DNA from: Dichotomicrobium thermohalophilum
GTDB taxonomy: Bacteria; Pseudomonadota; Alphaproteobacteria; Rhizobiales; Rhodomicrobiaceae
Direction: 5' to 3'
DNA length: 64,000 nt
Assembly (NCBI RefSeq): GCF_003550175.1
Contig: NZ_QXDF01000001.1
Coordinates: 2,086,850 to 2,150,849 of the forward strand
This document shows positions 25,298-33,674 of the stretch, one piece after another. Position numbers and translations under genes: made by a program. Every line of letters begins with the position of its first letter. Position 1 is the stretch's first letter. Below the pieces are notes generated by a model, which made no database searches, was not told where the DNA came from, and saw only the letters and a program-made list of their open reading frames with translations.

Positions 25298-26263
25298 ATG
25301 AGGCTGTTTCGACGCAGGTTTCTTGCGCTTTCCGGTCTTGCTCTTGCTTTTTTGGTGTTCGCCAGTCCGGCGCGCGCTGACACGGCGCCGCTCAAGGTCG
25401 TCGCCACCACCGGCATGATTGCCGATGCCGCCCGGCAGGTCGGCGGTGATCAGGTCGAGGTTCAGGCGCTCATGGGGCCGGGCGTCGACCCGCACGCCTA
25501 CCGCCAGACGCGCTCGGACATCGTCGCGCTCACGAACGCGGATCTGGTGCTGTGGCACGGGCTCTATCTGGAAGCGCAGCTTGAAGACTTCATGCTGGAC
25601 CTCGCAGAGACGCAAGACGTCGTGCCCGTCGCCGAATCCCTGCCGCGCAACCTGCTCATCGCCCATGACGACTATGATAACAAGCTCGACCCGCATGTCT
25701 GGATGAACCCGAACCTGTGGGCGCGGGTCGTGCTCAATATCCGCGACGCCCTGATCGAGGCGCGCCCGGATGCCAGGTCGGCGTTTGAATCAAACGCCAA
25801 GGCGCATCTCGCCGACATCAGCGAACTCGCCGTCTACGCCAACGAGGTCCTCGCCTCGGTGCCGGCGGACAGCCGCGTGCTCGTCACCGCGCATGACGCC
25901 TTCAACTATTTCGGTTCGGCATACGGCTACGAGGTCGTCGGCATTCAGGGCATCTCCACCGAAAGCGAAGCCGGCCTGAACCGGATCGAGACGCTCGTCG
26001 ACATGCTCGTGGCGCGCGACATCGGGGCCGTGTTCGTCGAGTCCTCGGTTTCGGACCGGAATGTCCGCGCGCTGATCGAGGGCGCTGCGGCGCAGGGCCA
26101 CCAGGTGGCGATCGGCGGCACGCTTTATTCCGACGCGATGGGCCAGCCCGGCACTTATGAGGGCACATACATCGGGATGATCGACCACAACGTAACGACC
26201 ATCACGCGCGCGCTCGGCGGCAACGCGCCGGAAAGCGGCATGAACGACAGGCTGGGGAGTTAA
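25298..26263 (+). CDS. sitA: Mn/Fe ABC transporter substrate-binding protein (SitA-like)
   Basis: 321 residues. Signal peptide to about residue 27 (ASPARA-DTA). Cluster A-I fold with ligands His66 (VDPHAY), the second His in DPHVWMNP, Glu in VFVESSVSD and Asp in LYSDAMG. Glu as third ligand and the absence of a His-rich loop point to Mn or Fe rather than Zn. ATG 25298 follows GGAGAGGAG. First gene of a four-gene operon behind a Fur-family box. Confidence 0.88.
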   Translation: MRLFRRRFLALSGLALAFLVFASPARADTAPLKVVATTGMIADAARQVGGDQVEVQALMGPGVDPHAYRQTRSDIVALTNADLVLWHGLYLEAQLEDFMLDLAETQDVVPVAESLPRNLLIAHDDYDNKLDPHVWMNPNLWARVVLNIRDALIEARPDARSAFESNAKAHLADISELAVYANEVLASVPADSRVLVTAHDAFNYFGSAYGYEVVGIQGISTESEAGLNRIETLVDMLVARDIGAVFVESSVSDRNVRALIEGAAAQGHQVAIGGTLYSDAMGQPGTYEGTYIGMIDHNVTTITRALGGNAPESGMNDRLGS

Positions 26264-26266
26264 ACC

Positions 26267-27082
26267 ATGTATCTGCCATCGCTCGACATCGCCGCGGAAG
26301 ATGGACGGGTCGTCAGTTCATCCATTCCCGAGGACGCCCCGCTCGCTGTGCGCGGCCTGACGGTCTCTTACGGGGACAAGCCGGCGGTTTTCTCGGTCGA
26401 CGCGACCTTCGAGGCCGAGAAGCTGACCGCGATCGTCGGGCCGAACGGCGCGGGCAAATCGACCCTCCTGAAAGCCTGTCTCGGAGTGGTCCGCCCTCTC
26501 TCAGGCAGCGTGCTGGTGTTCGGTCAGCCGCTCGCCAAAGCGCGGCGCCGCATCGCATATGTGCCGCAGCGCGCCAGCGTCGACTGGGATTTCCCCGCGC
26601 GTGTCATCGACGTCGTGCTGATGGGCCAGTACCGCGAACTCGGCCTGCTCGGGCGCATCAAACCCGGCCACAAGCGCCGCGCGATGGAATGCCTCGACCG
26701 TGTGGGCATGGCGGACTTCACCGAACGTCAGATCGGCCAGCTCTCCGGCGGTCAGCAGCAACGGGTTTTCCTTGCCCGCGCGCTGGCGCAGGACGCTGAC
26801 CTTTATCTGCTCGATGAACCCTTCGCCGGGGTGGATGCGGCGACCGAGAAGGCCATCATTCAGGTGCTCAAGGATCTCAAGCAGGCGCGCAAGTCGCTTG
26901 TTTGCGTGCACCACGACCTGGCGACGGTATCCGATTATTTCGACAACGTGCTGCTGATCAATGTGCGCAAGATCGCCGAAGGCCCGGTCGCCACGACCTT
27001 CACGTCAGACAACCTGCAGGCGACCTATGGCGGCCGGCTGGCGACGACGCATATCGACCAGCTCAAACTGGAGACGGCTTAA
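26267..27082 (+). CDS. sitB: Mn ABC transporter ATPase (SitB-like)
   Basis: 271 residues: Walker [11 protein letters not shown], signature [10 protein letters not shown], Walker [14 protein letters not shown]-loop VHHDL. Three base pairs separate it from sitA. An extra 25 N-terminal residues precede the core domain. Confidence 0.9.
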   Translation: MYLPSLDIAAEDGRVVSSSIPEDAPLAVRGLTVSYGDKPAVFSVDATFEAEKLTAIVGPNGAGKSTLLKACLGVVRPLSGSVLVFGQPLAKARRRIAYVPQRASVDWDFPARVIDVVLMGQYRELGLLGRIKPGHKRRAMECLDRVGMADFTERQIGQLSGGQQQRVFLARALAQDADLYLLDEPFAGVDAATEKAIIQVLKDLKQARKSLVCVHHDLATVSDYFDNVLLINVRKIAEGPVATTFTSDNLQATYGGRLATTHIDQLKLETA

Positions 27083-27084
27083 GA

Positions 27085-28296
27085 TTGGAGCGGTTCCTTG
27101 ACGCGCTGCTTCTGAGCGCAGGCTACAATTCGGCTCTCGTGGCGATCGGCGCGGCGCTACTCGGCTTTGCGGCCGGCGCGTGCGGGACCTTCATGTTCCT
27201 GCGCAAGCGCGCGCTGGTGTCCGACGCGCTCGCCCATGCCACGCTCCCCGGTATCGGGCTGGCCTTCATCGTGATGGTCGCCTTCGGCGGCGACGGACGC
27301 AATCTTGTCGGCCTGCTCCTCGGCTCAGCGATTACCGCCGGTCTCGGCGTGCTGGTGGTGGACTGGATCGTCAGCCGGACACGCTTGGCGGAGGATGCGG
27401 CGATCGGCGCGGTGCTATCCGTCTTCTTCGGCCTTGGCGTCGTGCTGCTGACGGTCATCCAGACGATGTCCGCCGGACGGCAGGCGGGGCTTGAAAGCTT
27501 CCTGCTCGGCTCCACGGCCGGGATGCTGTTTCAGGATGCTGTATTCATCGCGGTGGGGGGCGCGCTGGCAGTCGCTTTCACCTGGGCGCTGCGTCGGCCA
27601 ATGACCCTTGTCTCATTCGACGCCGACTATGCCGCGGCATCCGGCTACAACGTGCGCTTCGTCGACATTGCGATCATGGGCCTCGTGCTGGCCATCACGG
27701 TGATCGGACTGAAGCTCGTGGGGCTGATCCTGATCGTCGCACTGTTGATCATCCCGCCGGTGACAGCCCGCTTCTGGACCGAGCGCGCCACCGCCATGAT
27801 CTGGATTGCCGGCGCCGCAGGCTCGGTGTCGGGCTACATCGGTACCGCGATTTCCGCCTCTGCCCCTGCCCTGCCGACCGGGCCGATCATCGTGCTCGTC
27901 TGCGCCGCGCTGATGCTCGTTTCGCTGTTATTTGCCCCACGCCGCGGGGTGCTGGCGGCTGCGCTCCAGTTCTATCGCTTCCAGCGGCGCGTGCATCTGC
28001 GCCAAGGGCTGCTGGCGCTCGCGCGTCAGGAGCCGATCCATGACCGGATGACGCTGTCGGTGCTCCGTAAAGCCGGACTGATCCGCCGGGATGGCGTGCC
28101 GACCGAGGCCGGGCGCGCGCAGGCGGCAAAGGCGCTTCTTGACGAGCAGCGCTGGGCCATGGTCCGCCGGCTCCACGCCGATACCACCCGCGCCGGAAGC
28201 TATGATGGCGTGACGCCCATCGAGAAAGTGCTAACGCGCGACGAGATCGCGGAGATCGACCGCAGGCTCGGTCCGCCGCAGGAGGTGACCGCGTAA
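27085..28296 (+). CDS. sitC: Mn ABC transporter permease (SitC-like) with C-terminal winged-helix extension
   Basis: 403 residues from a TTG start 2 bp after the ATPase stop; longer frames upstream overlap the ATPase gene and are non-homologous. Residues 1-290 are an ABC-3 permease (about eight membrane segments; SDALAHATLPG coupling motif). Residues about 296-403 are cytoplasmic and look like a DtxR/MntR-type winged helix (LSVLRKAGLIRRDGVPTEAGR, then QRWAMVRRLHAD). Usual SitC length is about 285, so about 110 residues are extra. Related metal permeases with such tails exist; the role is unknown. Confidence 0.85.
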   Translation: MERFLDALLLSAGYNSALVAIGAALLGFAAGACGTFMFLRKRALVSDALAHATLPGIGLAFIVMVAFGGDGRNLVGLLLGSAITAGLGVLVVDWIVSRTRLAEDAAIGAVLSVFFGLGVVLLTVIQTMSAGRQAGLESFLLGSTAGMLFQDAVFIAVGGALAVAFTWALRRPMTLVSFDADYAAASGYNVRFVDIAIMGLVLAITVIGLKLVGLILIVALLIIPPVTARFWTERATAMIWIAGAAGSVSGYIGTAISASAPALPTGPIIVLVCAALMLVSLLFAPRRGVLAAALQFYRFQRRVHLRQGLLALARQEPIHDRMTLSVLRKAGLIRRDGVPTEAGRAQAAKALLDEQRWAMVRRLHADTTRAGSYDGVTPIEKVLTRDEIAEIDRRLGPPQEVTA

Positions 28297-29222
28297 TGGG
28301 CTCTGAATTCGTCCAGCTCAGCCTTACGCCGCTCTTGATCGGGATTCTCGCGTCAATCGCCTGCGCGCTGCCGGGGACCTTCCTCCTTCTGCGGCGCGAG
28401 GCGCTCATCAGCGACGCAATCGGACATGTCACGCTGCCGGGCATCGTGGTGTCGTTCCTCTTCACCGGCGTCGTCGCCGCCTGGCCGATGATGATTGGCG
28501 CAGGTGCGGCCGCGCTCGTCGCCGTCGCGCTGATCGAGGCGGTCAAGCGGCTCGGCAACATCGAGTCCGGCGCGGCGATGGGGGTGGTCTTCACGGCTCT
28601 GTTCGCGGGCGGCGTGCTGCTGCTTGAACAGACCGACACCAGCGGCGTGCATCTGGACGTTCAGCACGCCCTCATGGGCAACCTGGAAAGCCTTGTCTGG
28701 CTGGCCGGGCGCGACTGGAGCGCACTCACGGACCCGGCGGCGCTGGCGAAACTGCCCGACGAGTTGGTGCGGCTGGCGGTCGTGTGCGTGTTCGTCGTTG
28801 CCCTGACAATCGCGTTCTGGCGGCCGCTCAAGATCGCAACCTTCGACGAGGCATTCGCGCGCACCGTGGGCATCCCGACGCGCCTGCTCAGCCTCGGGCT
28901 GGTGATGACGGCGGCGGTGGCCGCTGTCGCGGCGTTCGACGCGGTCGGGGTGTGCATCGTGATTGCCATGTTCATTTGCCCGCCGGCTGCCGCGCGCCTG
29001 ATGAGCGACCGGCTGGAGGTGAACCTGCTATGGACCGTGGCCTTTGCTACGCTTTCGGCAGTGCTGGGTTATGTGCTGGCGGGCTATGGACCCCTGTGGC
29101 TGGGCGGCAGCCATTCGGTGAGCGCCGCGGGCATGATCGCGACGGTCTCCGGCATCATCCTTGCACTGACCGCGCTGTTCGGGCCGTGCCGCACGCGCAC
29201 GGGTGAGGCCGCCGCGACCTGA
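28296..29222 (+). CDS. sitD: Mn ABC transporter permease (SitD-like)
   Basis: 308 residues, ABC-3 family, about eight membrane segments, coupling motif EALISDAIGHVTLPGI. Start overlaps the sitC stop by one base (TAATG). Pairs with SitC in the channel; the two-permease layout is that of Sit/Mts-type importers. Confidence 0.88.
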   Translation: MGSEFVQLSLTPLLIGILASIACALPGTFLLLRREALISDAIGHVTLPGIVVSFLFTGVVAAWPMMIGAGAAALVAVALIEAVKRLGNIESGAAMGVVFTALFAGGVLLLEQTDTSGVHLDVQHALMGNLESLVWLAGRDWSALTDPAALAKLPDELVRLAVVCVFVVALTIAFWRPLKIATFDEAFARTVGIPTRLLSLGLVMTAAVAAVAAFDAVGVCIVIAMFICPPAAARLMSDRLEVNLLWTVAFATLSAVLGYVLAGYGPLWLGGSHSVSAAGMIATVSGIILALTALFGPCRTRTGEAAAT

Positions 29223-29290
29223 AAAAGCTGGCGCGCCCCATAGCGCCCTGCTAACCGTCACAGACCACATCTTGGGGCGGGAGGGGCACG

Positions 29291-29668
29291 GTGGACAAGA
29301 TCAAATACTTCTTTGCGATTCTGGCCGCCTTTATCATGGGCGGTCTTTTCATCGCCGGACCGGACAAGCTCTCTGATGAGATCCCCTACCACGTGGAGTT
29401 GGGCTTCGGCGCCATCGCCTTTGGCTGCCTGATGATCGCCGCTCTCTACAGCGACCGGGCAAAGAACCTGCTGCTTGCGATCATATTCGGCCCGATCTCT
29501 GTTGTTTTGATCATGATGGCTGCTTCGGGCGATTTCGAAGTCGGGCAGCGTATCTTGTTCGGGGTGCTCGGCGCTGGCACGTCGCTGTTCTTCGTCTATA
29601 GCGTGATCACGACGTTCACCGGCGACGATCTGGCCGGCGAAGACCCCGATGACCGCGCGGCGGACTGA
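29291..29668 (+). CDS. Small hypothetical membrane protein
   Basis: 125 residues with four hydrophobic segments (about 6-24, 37-53, 60-77, 88-108) and an acidic C-terminus (DDLAGEDPDDRAAD). GTG start 29291 is preceded by GGGAGGGG. I recognise no family. It stands 68 bp after sitD on the same strand and could be read through from that operon. Confidence 0.6.
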   Translation: MDKIKYFFAILAAFIMGGLFIAGPDKLSDEIPYHVELGFGAIAFGCLMIAALYSDRAKNLLLAIIFGPISVVLIMMAASGDFEVGQRILFGVLGAGTSLFFVYSVITTFTGDDLAGEDPDDRAAD

Positions 29669-29678
29669 GCCGGCCTTC

Positions 29679-30515
29679 TCAGCCCTGCCCTGATCCGCCC
29701 GACATAAGGCGCTGCGCCTGTTCACGGATCCGGTCGGGGATCGGCGCCGACGCGCGCGCCCGCCGATCGAAATGCACGCCGAACTGCGCCACATCCGCAA
29801 CGCTCGCGCCGCTCAGCCCATCCGTGACCCGATGCGCGAACCACAGCGAACTGCGCCCGAGCTGCACGACGGCGCTTTCCGTCTTCAGCACCGTGCCCGC
29901 CTCACGCGGGAGGTCATGCAGCGCGATACGGTAGGCAAAGGTCGCGTAGCCGATCCTCTCTTCGCGCATGTAGGACGAGGTCATGCCGACGCGGTTCTGG
30001 AACTGCACATTGGCATCGGAGGTGTGCAGGATCAGCGCACTCAGATCGAGCCGGCCCGTCCCGTCGAGATCCTCCGGGCGCACCAGCGTCTGCGCGGTCG
30101 TTGACCAGCCGGACAGTGCCGCAAAATCGACGTCACGCCCTGCCTCTTCCTCAGCCCAGTCGATTGGCGCTTCCGGCCGTGGGCGCGTCACATCACCTTC
30201 GAACGCGATTTCGTGCGTCGCAGCGAGATCGTTGGTCTCGGAATTGTAGAGCCGGTGGCCGATCCGAAGATGCGCCGGGTCATGCGCCAGCACGCCGGAT
30301 TCGATGTGATAGGCATCACCCGCCGCCAGTTCCTGCTTGAAGGTCGTCCGGCAGGCCACCGGCCGCAGCGCCGCCACATCGTCCGTGTTGTAGCCGAGCA
30401 GACGGAACAAATGCGATTGCGCCGCTGAATACGCCGCGAAATAGAAGCCGGTCGTGAAATGATCGACCGCGTCGCATTCCCACGGATGCACGATGCTGCG
30501 CAGCGTTTCGGGCAT
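29679..30515 (-). CDS. Acyl-CoA thioesterase-like double hotdog protein
   Basis: 278 residues. ATG 30515 follows AGAGGAA. Two hotdog-like halves are visible: residues 5-135 begin HPWECDAVDHFTTGFYFAAY, resembling the 4HBT active-site segment, and residues about 150-265 repeat the pattern with DANVQFQNRVGMT. It probably hydrolyses a thioester; substrate unknown. Converges on the small membrane protein with 10 bp between them. Confidence 0.7.
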   Translation of the reverse strand: MPETLRSIVHPWECDAVDHFTTGFYFAAYSAAQSHLFRLLGYNTDDVAALRPVACRTTFKQELAAGDAYHIESGVLAHDPAHLRIGHRLYNSETNDLAATHEIAFEGDVTRPRPEAPIDWAEEEAGRDVDFAALSGWSTTAQTLVRPEDLDGTGRLDLSALILHTSDANVQFQNRVGMTSSYMREERIGYATFAYRIALHDLPREAGTVLKTESAVVQLGRSSLWFAHRVTDGLSGASVADVAQFGVHFDRRARASAPIPDRIREQAQRLMSGGSGQG

Positions 30516-30744
30516 TTCCTCTACTCCAATGGTTCCTGCGCCTGTCCGGCGTCTGACGGCCATCTGCATACCACAACACGCGCGACGATCTAGCCCCACA
30601 CGCATGTTTGCCGACGTGGCTCCCGGGGCCCACGCCATTCACGTGAGCTTGAGCTGTTCGAGAGCGCAAGCCCTGAGGCGTTACCGAAAATTAACGGAGA
30701 TGATTAGCTGAAATGTCCCGACTTCGCTGGAGTGCAAGCGCGTT

Positions 30745-30757
30745 CCCCCCCCCCCCC
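30745..30757. repeat. Homopolymeric C13 tract
   Basis: Thirteen consecutive C, followed by GCACG and six more C. Such tracts slip during replication and are also error-prone in sequencing. No gene start lies directly beside it. Confidence 0.9.
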
Positions 30758-30838
30758 GCACGCCCCCCGACCCAGACCGAGGTGTTGCCATTTCCGCCTG
30801 CTCACGAAAATGCGAGCGTGTGTGAAGTCAAACGATCT

Positions 30839-30970
30839 TCACAGCTCCGTCAATTCAAGTAATCGTTCTGTGTTTTGATCCATATTCGGCGCCGTGGTAT
30901 CCAAAAAATCGAGTGCTGAGGCAAGCGCAAACGCATTGTCTAAGCACTCATCGAGCAAAACTTCGTCCAC
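30839..30970 (-). CDS. Possible 43-residue small protein or gene remnant
   Basis: GTG 30970 to TGA 30839. The peptide is acidic, cysteine-poor and strongly helix-forming (DECLDNAFALASALDFLD, then TERLLELTEL), quite unlike the Arg/Ala/Pro-rich noise frames of this genome. Codons are AT-richer than the surroundings. No good ribosome-binding site is seen and the open frame extends only ten codons upstream of the GTG, so it may be the 3' remnant of a lost gene. Confidence 0.35.
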   Translation of the reverse strand: MDEVLLDECLDNAFALASALDFLDTTAPNMDQNTERLLELTEL

Positions 30971-31012
30971 TCTGGACAAGCAAACGCTGAAATCTAGTTA
31001 AGGAGACTTGTG

Positions 31013-31270
31013 ATGAAAGCTATCCTGGGTGCTATTGCTGTAACCTTCCTGATGTCGACCAGCGCCTTCGCGGGCCCGATGAACTGCGTGGCGGAGATCG
31101 GACAACTCGACGCGAATGATGACGGTTTCGTCAGCGCCGAGGAAGCGTCCGGCGTCAGCGGCGTCATGGCGAATGTGGACATCGACGGCGACGGTCGCAT
31201 TTCCCCGCAGGAAGCCGTGGTCGTGTGTCAGACCACGGCTCTGAACGACGTGTTCGAGCCGAAGAACTAA
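31013..31270 (+). CDS. Exported EF-hand protein
   Basis: 85 residues. Signal peptide to about residue 20 (STSAFA-GPM). Two canonical 12-residue EF-hand loops: D33 to E44 (DANDDGFVSAEE) and D56 to E67 (DIDGDGRISPQE), with Ca-ligand spacing intact. One Cys before the first loop and one after the second could form a disulfide. ATG 31013 follows AAGGAG. Probably a periplasmic calcium-binding protein; partner unknown. Confidence 0.8.
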   Translation: MKAILGAIAVTFLMSTSAFAGPMNCVAEIGQLDANDDGFVSAEEASGVSGVMANVDIDGDGRISPQEAVVVCQTTALNDVFEPKN

Positions 31271-31298
31271 GTCTTTGACGCTCTACGCCTAGACGTTG

Positions 31299-31328
31299 CC
31301 CGGTGGGATCCATGCGGATGCCACCGGG
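31299..31328 (+). terminator. Hairpin after the EF-hand gene
   Basis: CCCGGTGG (31299-31306) pairs with CCACCGGG (31321-31328), extended inside by ATCC/GGAT around an ATGC loop. A T-run follows only after about 9 nt, so termination may be weak. Confidence 0.6.
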
Positions 31329-31462
31329 ATCACGTCATTTTTGCGCGCCTCAAGATATGAAGCGATTTTTATCACGACTAATTCTCGCCATTGTGATTTG
31401 ATAATATAAATTATTTAGACAGAATGATTTTATAGAAACAAATTACCGAAGGAGATATTACC

Positions 31463-32038
31463 ATGAGCGAGCGTGTTACTGGCGTACACCGCCGTGTTTT
31501 CTTGACTGGCGCGGCCGCATCGACATTCAGTGTGCTCGGAGGAAGAGCCTTCGCGCAGGACGCTTCGGATGTCTCGGGCCCCAATCCCAAGCTGGCCGAC
31601 GCGCGGACGATGTCGGATGTCAAGCCGCGCGAGCCGAACTACCGCTATGAAATCCAGCGCACCGAGGCCGAGTGGCGGGAGCGGCTCAGCGACTTCGAGT
31701 ATTCGATCATGCGCGAAATGGGCACCGAGCCGCAGAAATCCAGCCCGCTCTGGAACGAGACCCGCGAGGGGCTCTATCGCTGCAAGGGCTGCGACCAGCT
31801 TCTCTATTGGTCGGAAACGAAGAAGGTGCTGGATAAGGGCTGGACATTCTTCCGGCATTCCGAACCGGATGCCGTCCTCACCGGCATTGACGCAACCGAC
31901 ACATTTGGCGACAGCACCCTCTACATGCTCGAAGTGCACTGCCGTCGCTGCGGGAGCCATCTTGGCCACATCGTGTGGATCAGCAACGAGGTGCTGCACT
32001 GCATCAACGGCGCAGCACTGACTTTCGAACTGGCGTGA
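31463..32038 (+). CDS. msrB: Exported peptide-methionine (R)-S-oxide reductase MsrB
   Basis: 191 residues. N-terminus HRRVFLTGAAAS resembles a twin-arginine signal (RR then hydrophobic stretch, cleavage near AFAQ-DAS). MsrB domain from about 65: zinc cysteines C107/C110 (CKGC) and C160/C163 (CRRC), HLGHIVW, and catalytic C180 in HCINGAALTF. The usual Asn-Ser after the catalytic Cys is Asn-Gly. It should repair oxidised periplasmic methionine. No msrA is nearby. The upstream 130 bp are strikingly AT-rich. Confidence 0.87.
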   Translation: MSERVTGVHRRVFLTGAAASTFSVLGGRAFAQDASDVSGPNPKLADARTMSDVKPREPNYRYEIQRTEAEWRERLSDFEYSIMREMGTEPQKSSPLWNETREGLYRCKGCDQLLYWSETKKVLDKGWTFFRHSEPDAVLTGIDATDTFGDSTLYMLEVHCRRCGSHLGHIVWISNEVLHCINGAALTFELA

Positions 32039-32079
32039 GCACGGTCGAACCGCTCAACTGTCGTATTGCTTCAGAAAAC

Positions 32080-32110
32080 ACATGAGCCGGTGAGCGTTAC
32101 CGGCTCATGT
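32080..32110. terminator. Hairpin terminator between convergent msrB and DUF1289 genes
   Basis: Perfect 12-bp stem ACATGAGCCGGT / ACCGGCTCATGT with 7-nt loop. On the minus strand it is followed by GTTTTC, on the plus strand by TTCG; it probably serves both directions. Confidence 0.75.
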
Positions 32111-32137
32111 TTCGCCTTCAAGTCGGATCCCCGGAGC

Positions 32138-32341
32138 CTACCGCTCAACGCCGAGCACGGCCCACCGCTCCGGCAGGGCGTCGAGCACGGCCTGGCGCTC
32201 GTCATCGCTCATGCCGGCCCAGCCGCCAATCTCCACGCCGGTGCGCGCGCAGCCCAGGCAATAGCCCGAAGCGGCGTCAAGCTGACAGATGCCGACACAC
32301 GGGCTCGTCGCCCGCGCGGCCTCCAGATTCGTCTGTTTCAT
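32138..32341 (-). CDS. DUF1289 small protein
   Basis: 67 residues. The DUF1289 signature is complete: SPCVGICQLDAASGYCLGCARTG with four cysteines in the pattern CX3CX8CX2C, then GWAGMSDDERQAVLDALPERW. The cysteines probably bind zinc or an Fe-S cluster; molecular role unknown. ATG 32341 is preferred over a TTG six codons upstream. Confidence 0.85.
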   Translation of the reverse strand: MKQTNLEAARATSPCVGICQLDAASGYCLGCARTGVEIGGWAGMSDDERQAVLDALPERWAVLGVER

Positions 32342-32407
32342 TTCAGACTTGTTCGCCAACCGTTTCGCATGACGCGGCCCGCCAAGCGCAGCCGGACCGC
32401 TTCCGTT

Positions 32408-33454
32408 TCACGCGCGCTCGCCCAGCGCCCGAATATGCTCGGGCAGCCGCTCGTTCGAGCCATACATGAAGTGATTCTCCATGCGCTCGGAATAGCGGCT
32501 TGCCTCCGGCGTCCGGCCCACGGCTTCGGCGACCTCGCGGATGTGGATGGGCGCGGCGCCGCAGCACACACCGAGATAGCGCACGCCGATGTCGAACGCC
32601 TGTTTCGCGAACGCGCCGATCTCGTACCGGTTGCAGTATAGCGGATCGAGCGCCGTCGGGAAGGGGCGGCCATGCGGCGCGGGACAGGCGCAGTGCGAGT
32701 CCGTGAGGCTGAAGAAGGTCGGCTCGGCGTCGCTCGTGCGGTACGGCACCGGCAGTGCGCCGACATGGCAGGTCACCGCCGCGCGGATTTCACGCAGCCA
32801 GGGCAGCATCGTGTCCGGGCCGCGGAAGCAGTTCATGCCGACGACATCCGCGCCGCGCTGCTCCAGCTCCTGCGCCGTCTCGACGATGCCGTAGCCATCA
32901 GACATCGCGTTGCCCGCCATCGGCGCAAGCGTGATGACCGTGGGCAGGCCGGTCGCCTTGGCGACCTCCAGTGCGGCGAACGCCTCGCCGGCGTAATAGA
33001 ACGTCTCGCCGATGATGATGTCCGCGCCTTCGTCAACGGCCCAGCCAACCATCTCCTCGAACATGCCGCGTACTTCGGCCTGCGCCTGCGCGTCGTCGGG
33101 CGACCAGATGTTCGTGTTGGAGATGTTGCCCGCCATCAGGTTGCCGGGCTTGTCGTCGGCGACCTTCCTGGCGATCCGCAGAGCCGAGCGGTTCAGCGGC
33201 TCCAGCAGCTCTTCCTTGCCGATCACGCGCATCTTCTCGCGGTGGCCGTTATAGGTGAACGCCTCCACGATATCCGAGCCAGCATGCTGGAAGTCGCGGT
33301 GCAGCGTCTCCAGCGCCTCCGGGTGCTCCAGCGCGACCTCGGGCACGAACTCGCCCGCGGACAGATAACCGCGGCGCTCAAGCTCGAACAGGAAGCCTTC
33401 GGCGCAGATCACCGGCCCCTGATCCAGCCGGTCCACCAGCACATTCTTTGACAT
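32408..33454 (-). CDS. Betaine-homocysteine S-methyltransferase-type enzyme
   Basis: 348-residue TIM barrel of the homocysteine methyltransferase family. N-terminus (FLFELERRGYLSAGEFVPE, HREKMRVIGKEELLE) and RYLGVCCGAAPIHIR strongly resemble BHMT. Zinc cysteines C209, C297 and C298 are all present. It should make methionine from homocysteine with betaine (or a sulfonium such as DMSP) as methyl donor, and has no cobalamin domain. An SAH riboswitch lies 30 nt upstream of the start, which fits a methyl-cycle enzyme. Confidence 0.87.
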   Translation of the reverse strand: MSKNVLVDRLDQGPVICAEGFLFELERRGYLSAGEFVPEVALEHPEALETLHRDFQHAGSDIVEAFTYNGHREKMRVIGKEELLEPLNRSALRIARKVADDKPGNLMAGNISNTNIWSPDDAQAQAEVRGMFEEMVGWAVDEGADIIIGETFYYAGEAFAALEVAKATGLPTVITLAPMAGNAMSDGYGIVETAQELEQRGADVVGMNCFRGPDTMLPWLREIRAAVTCHVGALPVPYRTSDAEPTFFSLTDSHCACPAPHGRPFPTALDPLYCNRYEIGAFAKQAFDIGVRYLGVCCGAAPIHIREVAEAVGRTPEASRYSERMENHFMYGSNERLPEHIRALGERA

Positions 33455-33483
33455 GGCCTTTCATCCTTCAAAGCGTTGCACGG

Positions 33484-33543
33484 GCGAACGTCGTTGATTT
33501 GGCTGAGCCTGACGAAACAGGGTTCGACGCAACGTTCCTCAGC
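33484..33543 (-). promoter_or_regulatory. S-adenosylhomocysteine (SAH) riboswitch
   Basis: Read on the minus strand, the leader of the BHMT gene shows CTGAGGAACGTTGCG, a short loop ending TCAGGCTCAG, then CAACGACGTTC. P1 is CTGAG (33542-33538) with CTCAG (33507-33503); the pseudoknot pairs GAACG (33537-33533) with CGTTC (33490-33486). Core bases and layout follow the SAH riboswitch consensus (GAGGagCGyUGC ... CAGGCUC ... AACGgCGcUC). Known members raise expression when SAH accumulates, upstream of ahcY, metH or BHMT-type genes. Confidence 0.87.
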
Positions 33544-33674
33544 GGTTCCGCCCGCATGCGCGGCGCGAAACCGGGTTACTCTGCCCTGAATGCGTGAAAT
33601 CGCGCCCGTTCAATAACGACGCGCTGGCGTGGATGTGCGTCCCGGCGGACGCTGCGTCAAGCGGGCTTCCGCAG

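Larger units (their letters stand above)
30516..31012. other. Long intergenic region with poly-C tract and AT-richer segment
   Basis: About 500 bp without a clear gene. It holds a 13-C homopolymer (30745-30757), a second run of 6 C just after it, an AT-richer half (about 30780-31000) with a possible short minus-strand coding sequence, and the promoter and AAGGAG ribosome-binding site of the EF-hand gene. Confidence 0.55.

Noticed and set aside
26902..27084. In-frame extension of sitC upstream into sitB
   Set aside because: The extra residues are an out-of-frame reading of the ATPase gene; TTG 27085, 2 bp after the sitB stop, gives the expected permease N-terminus.
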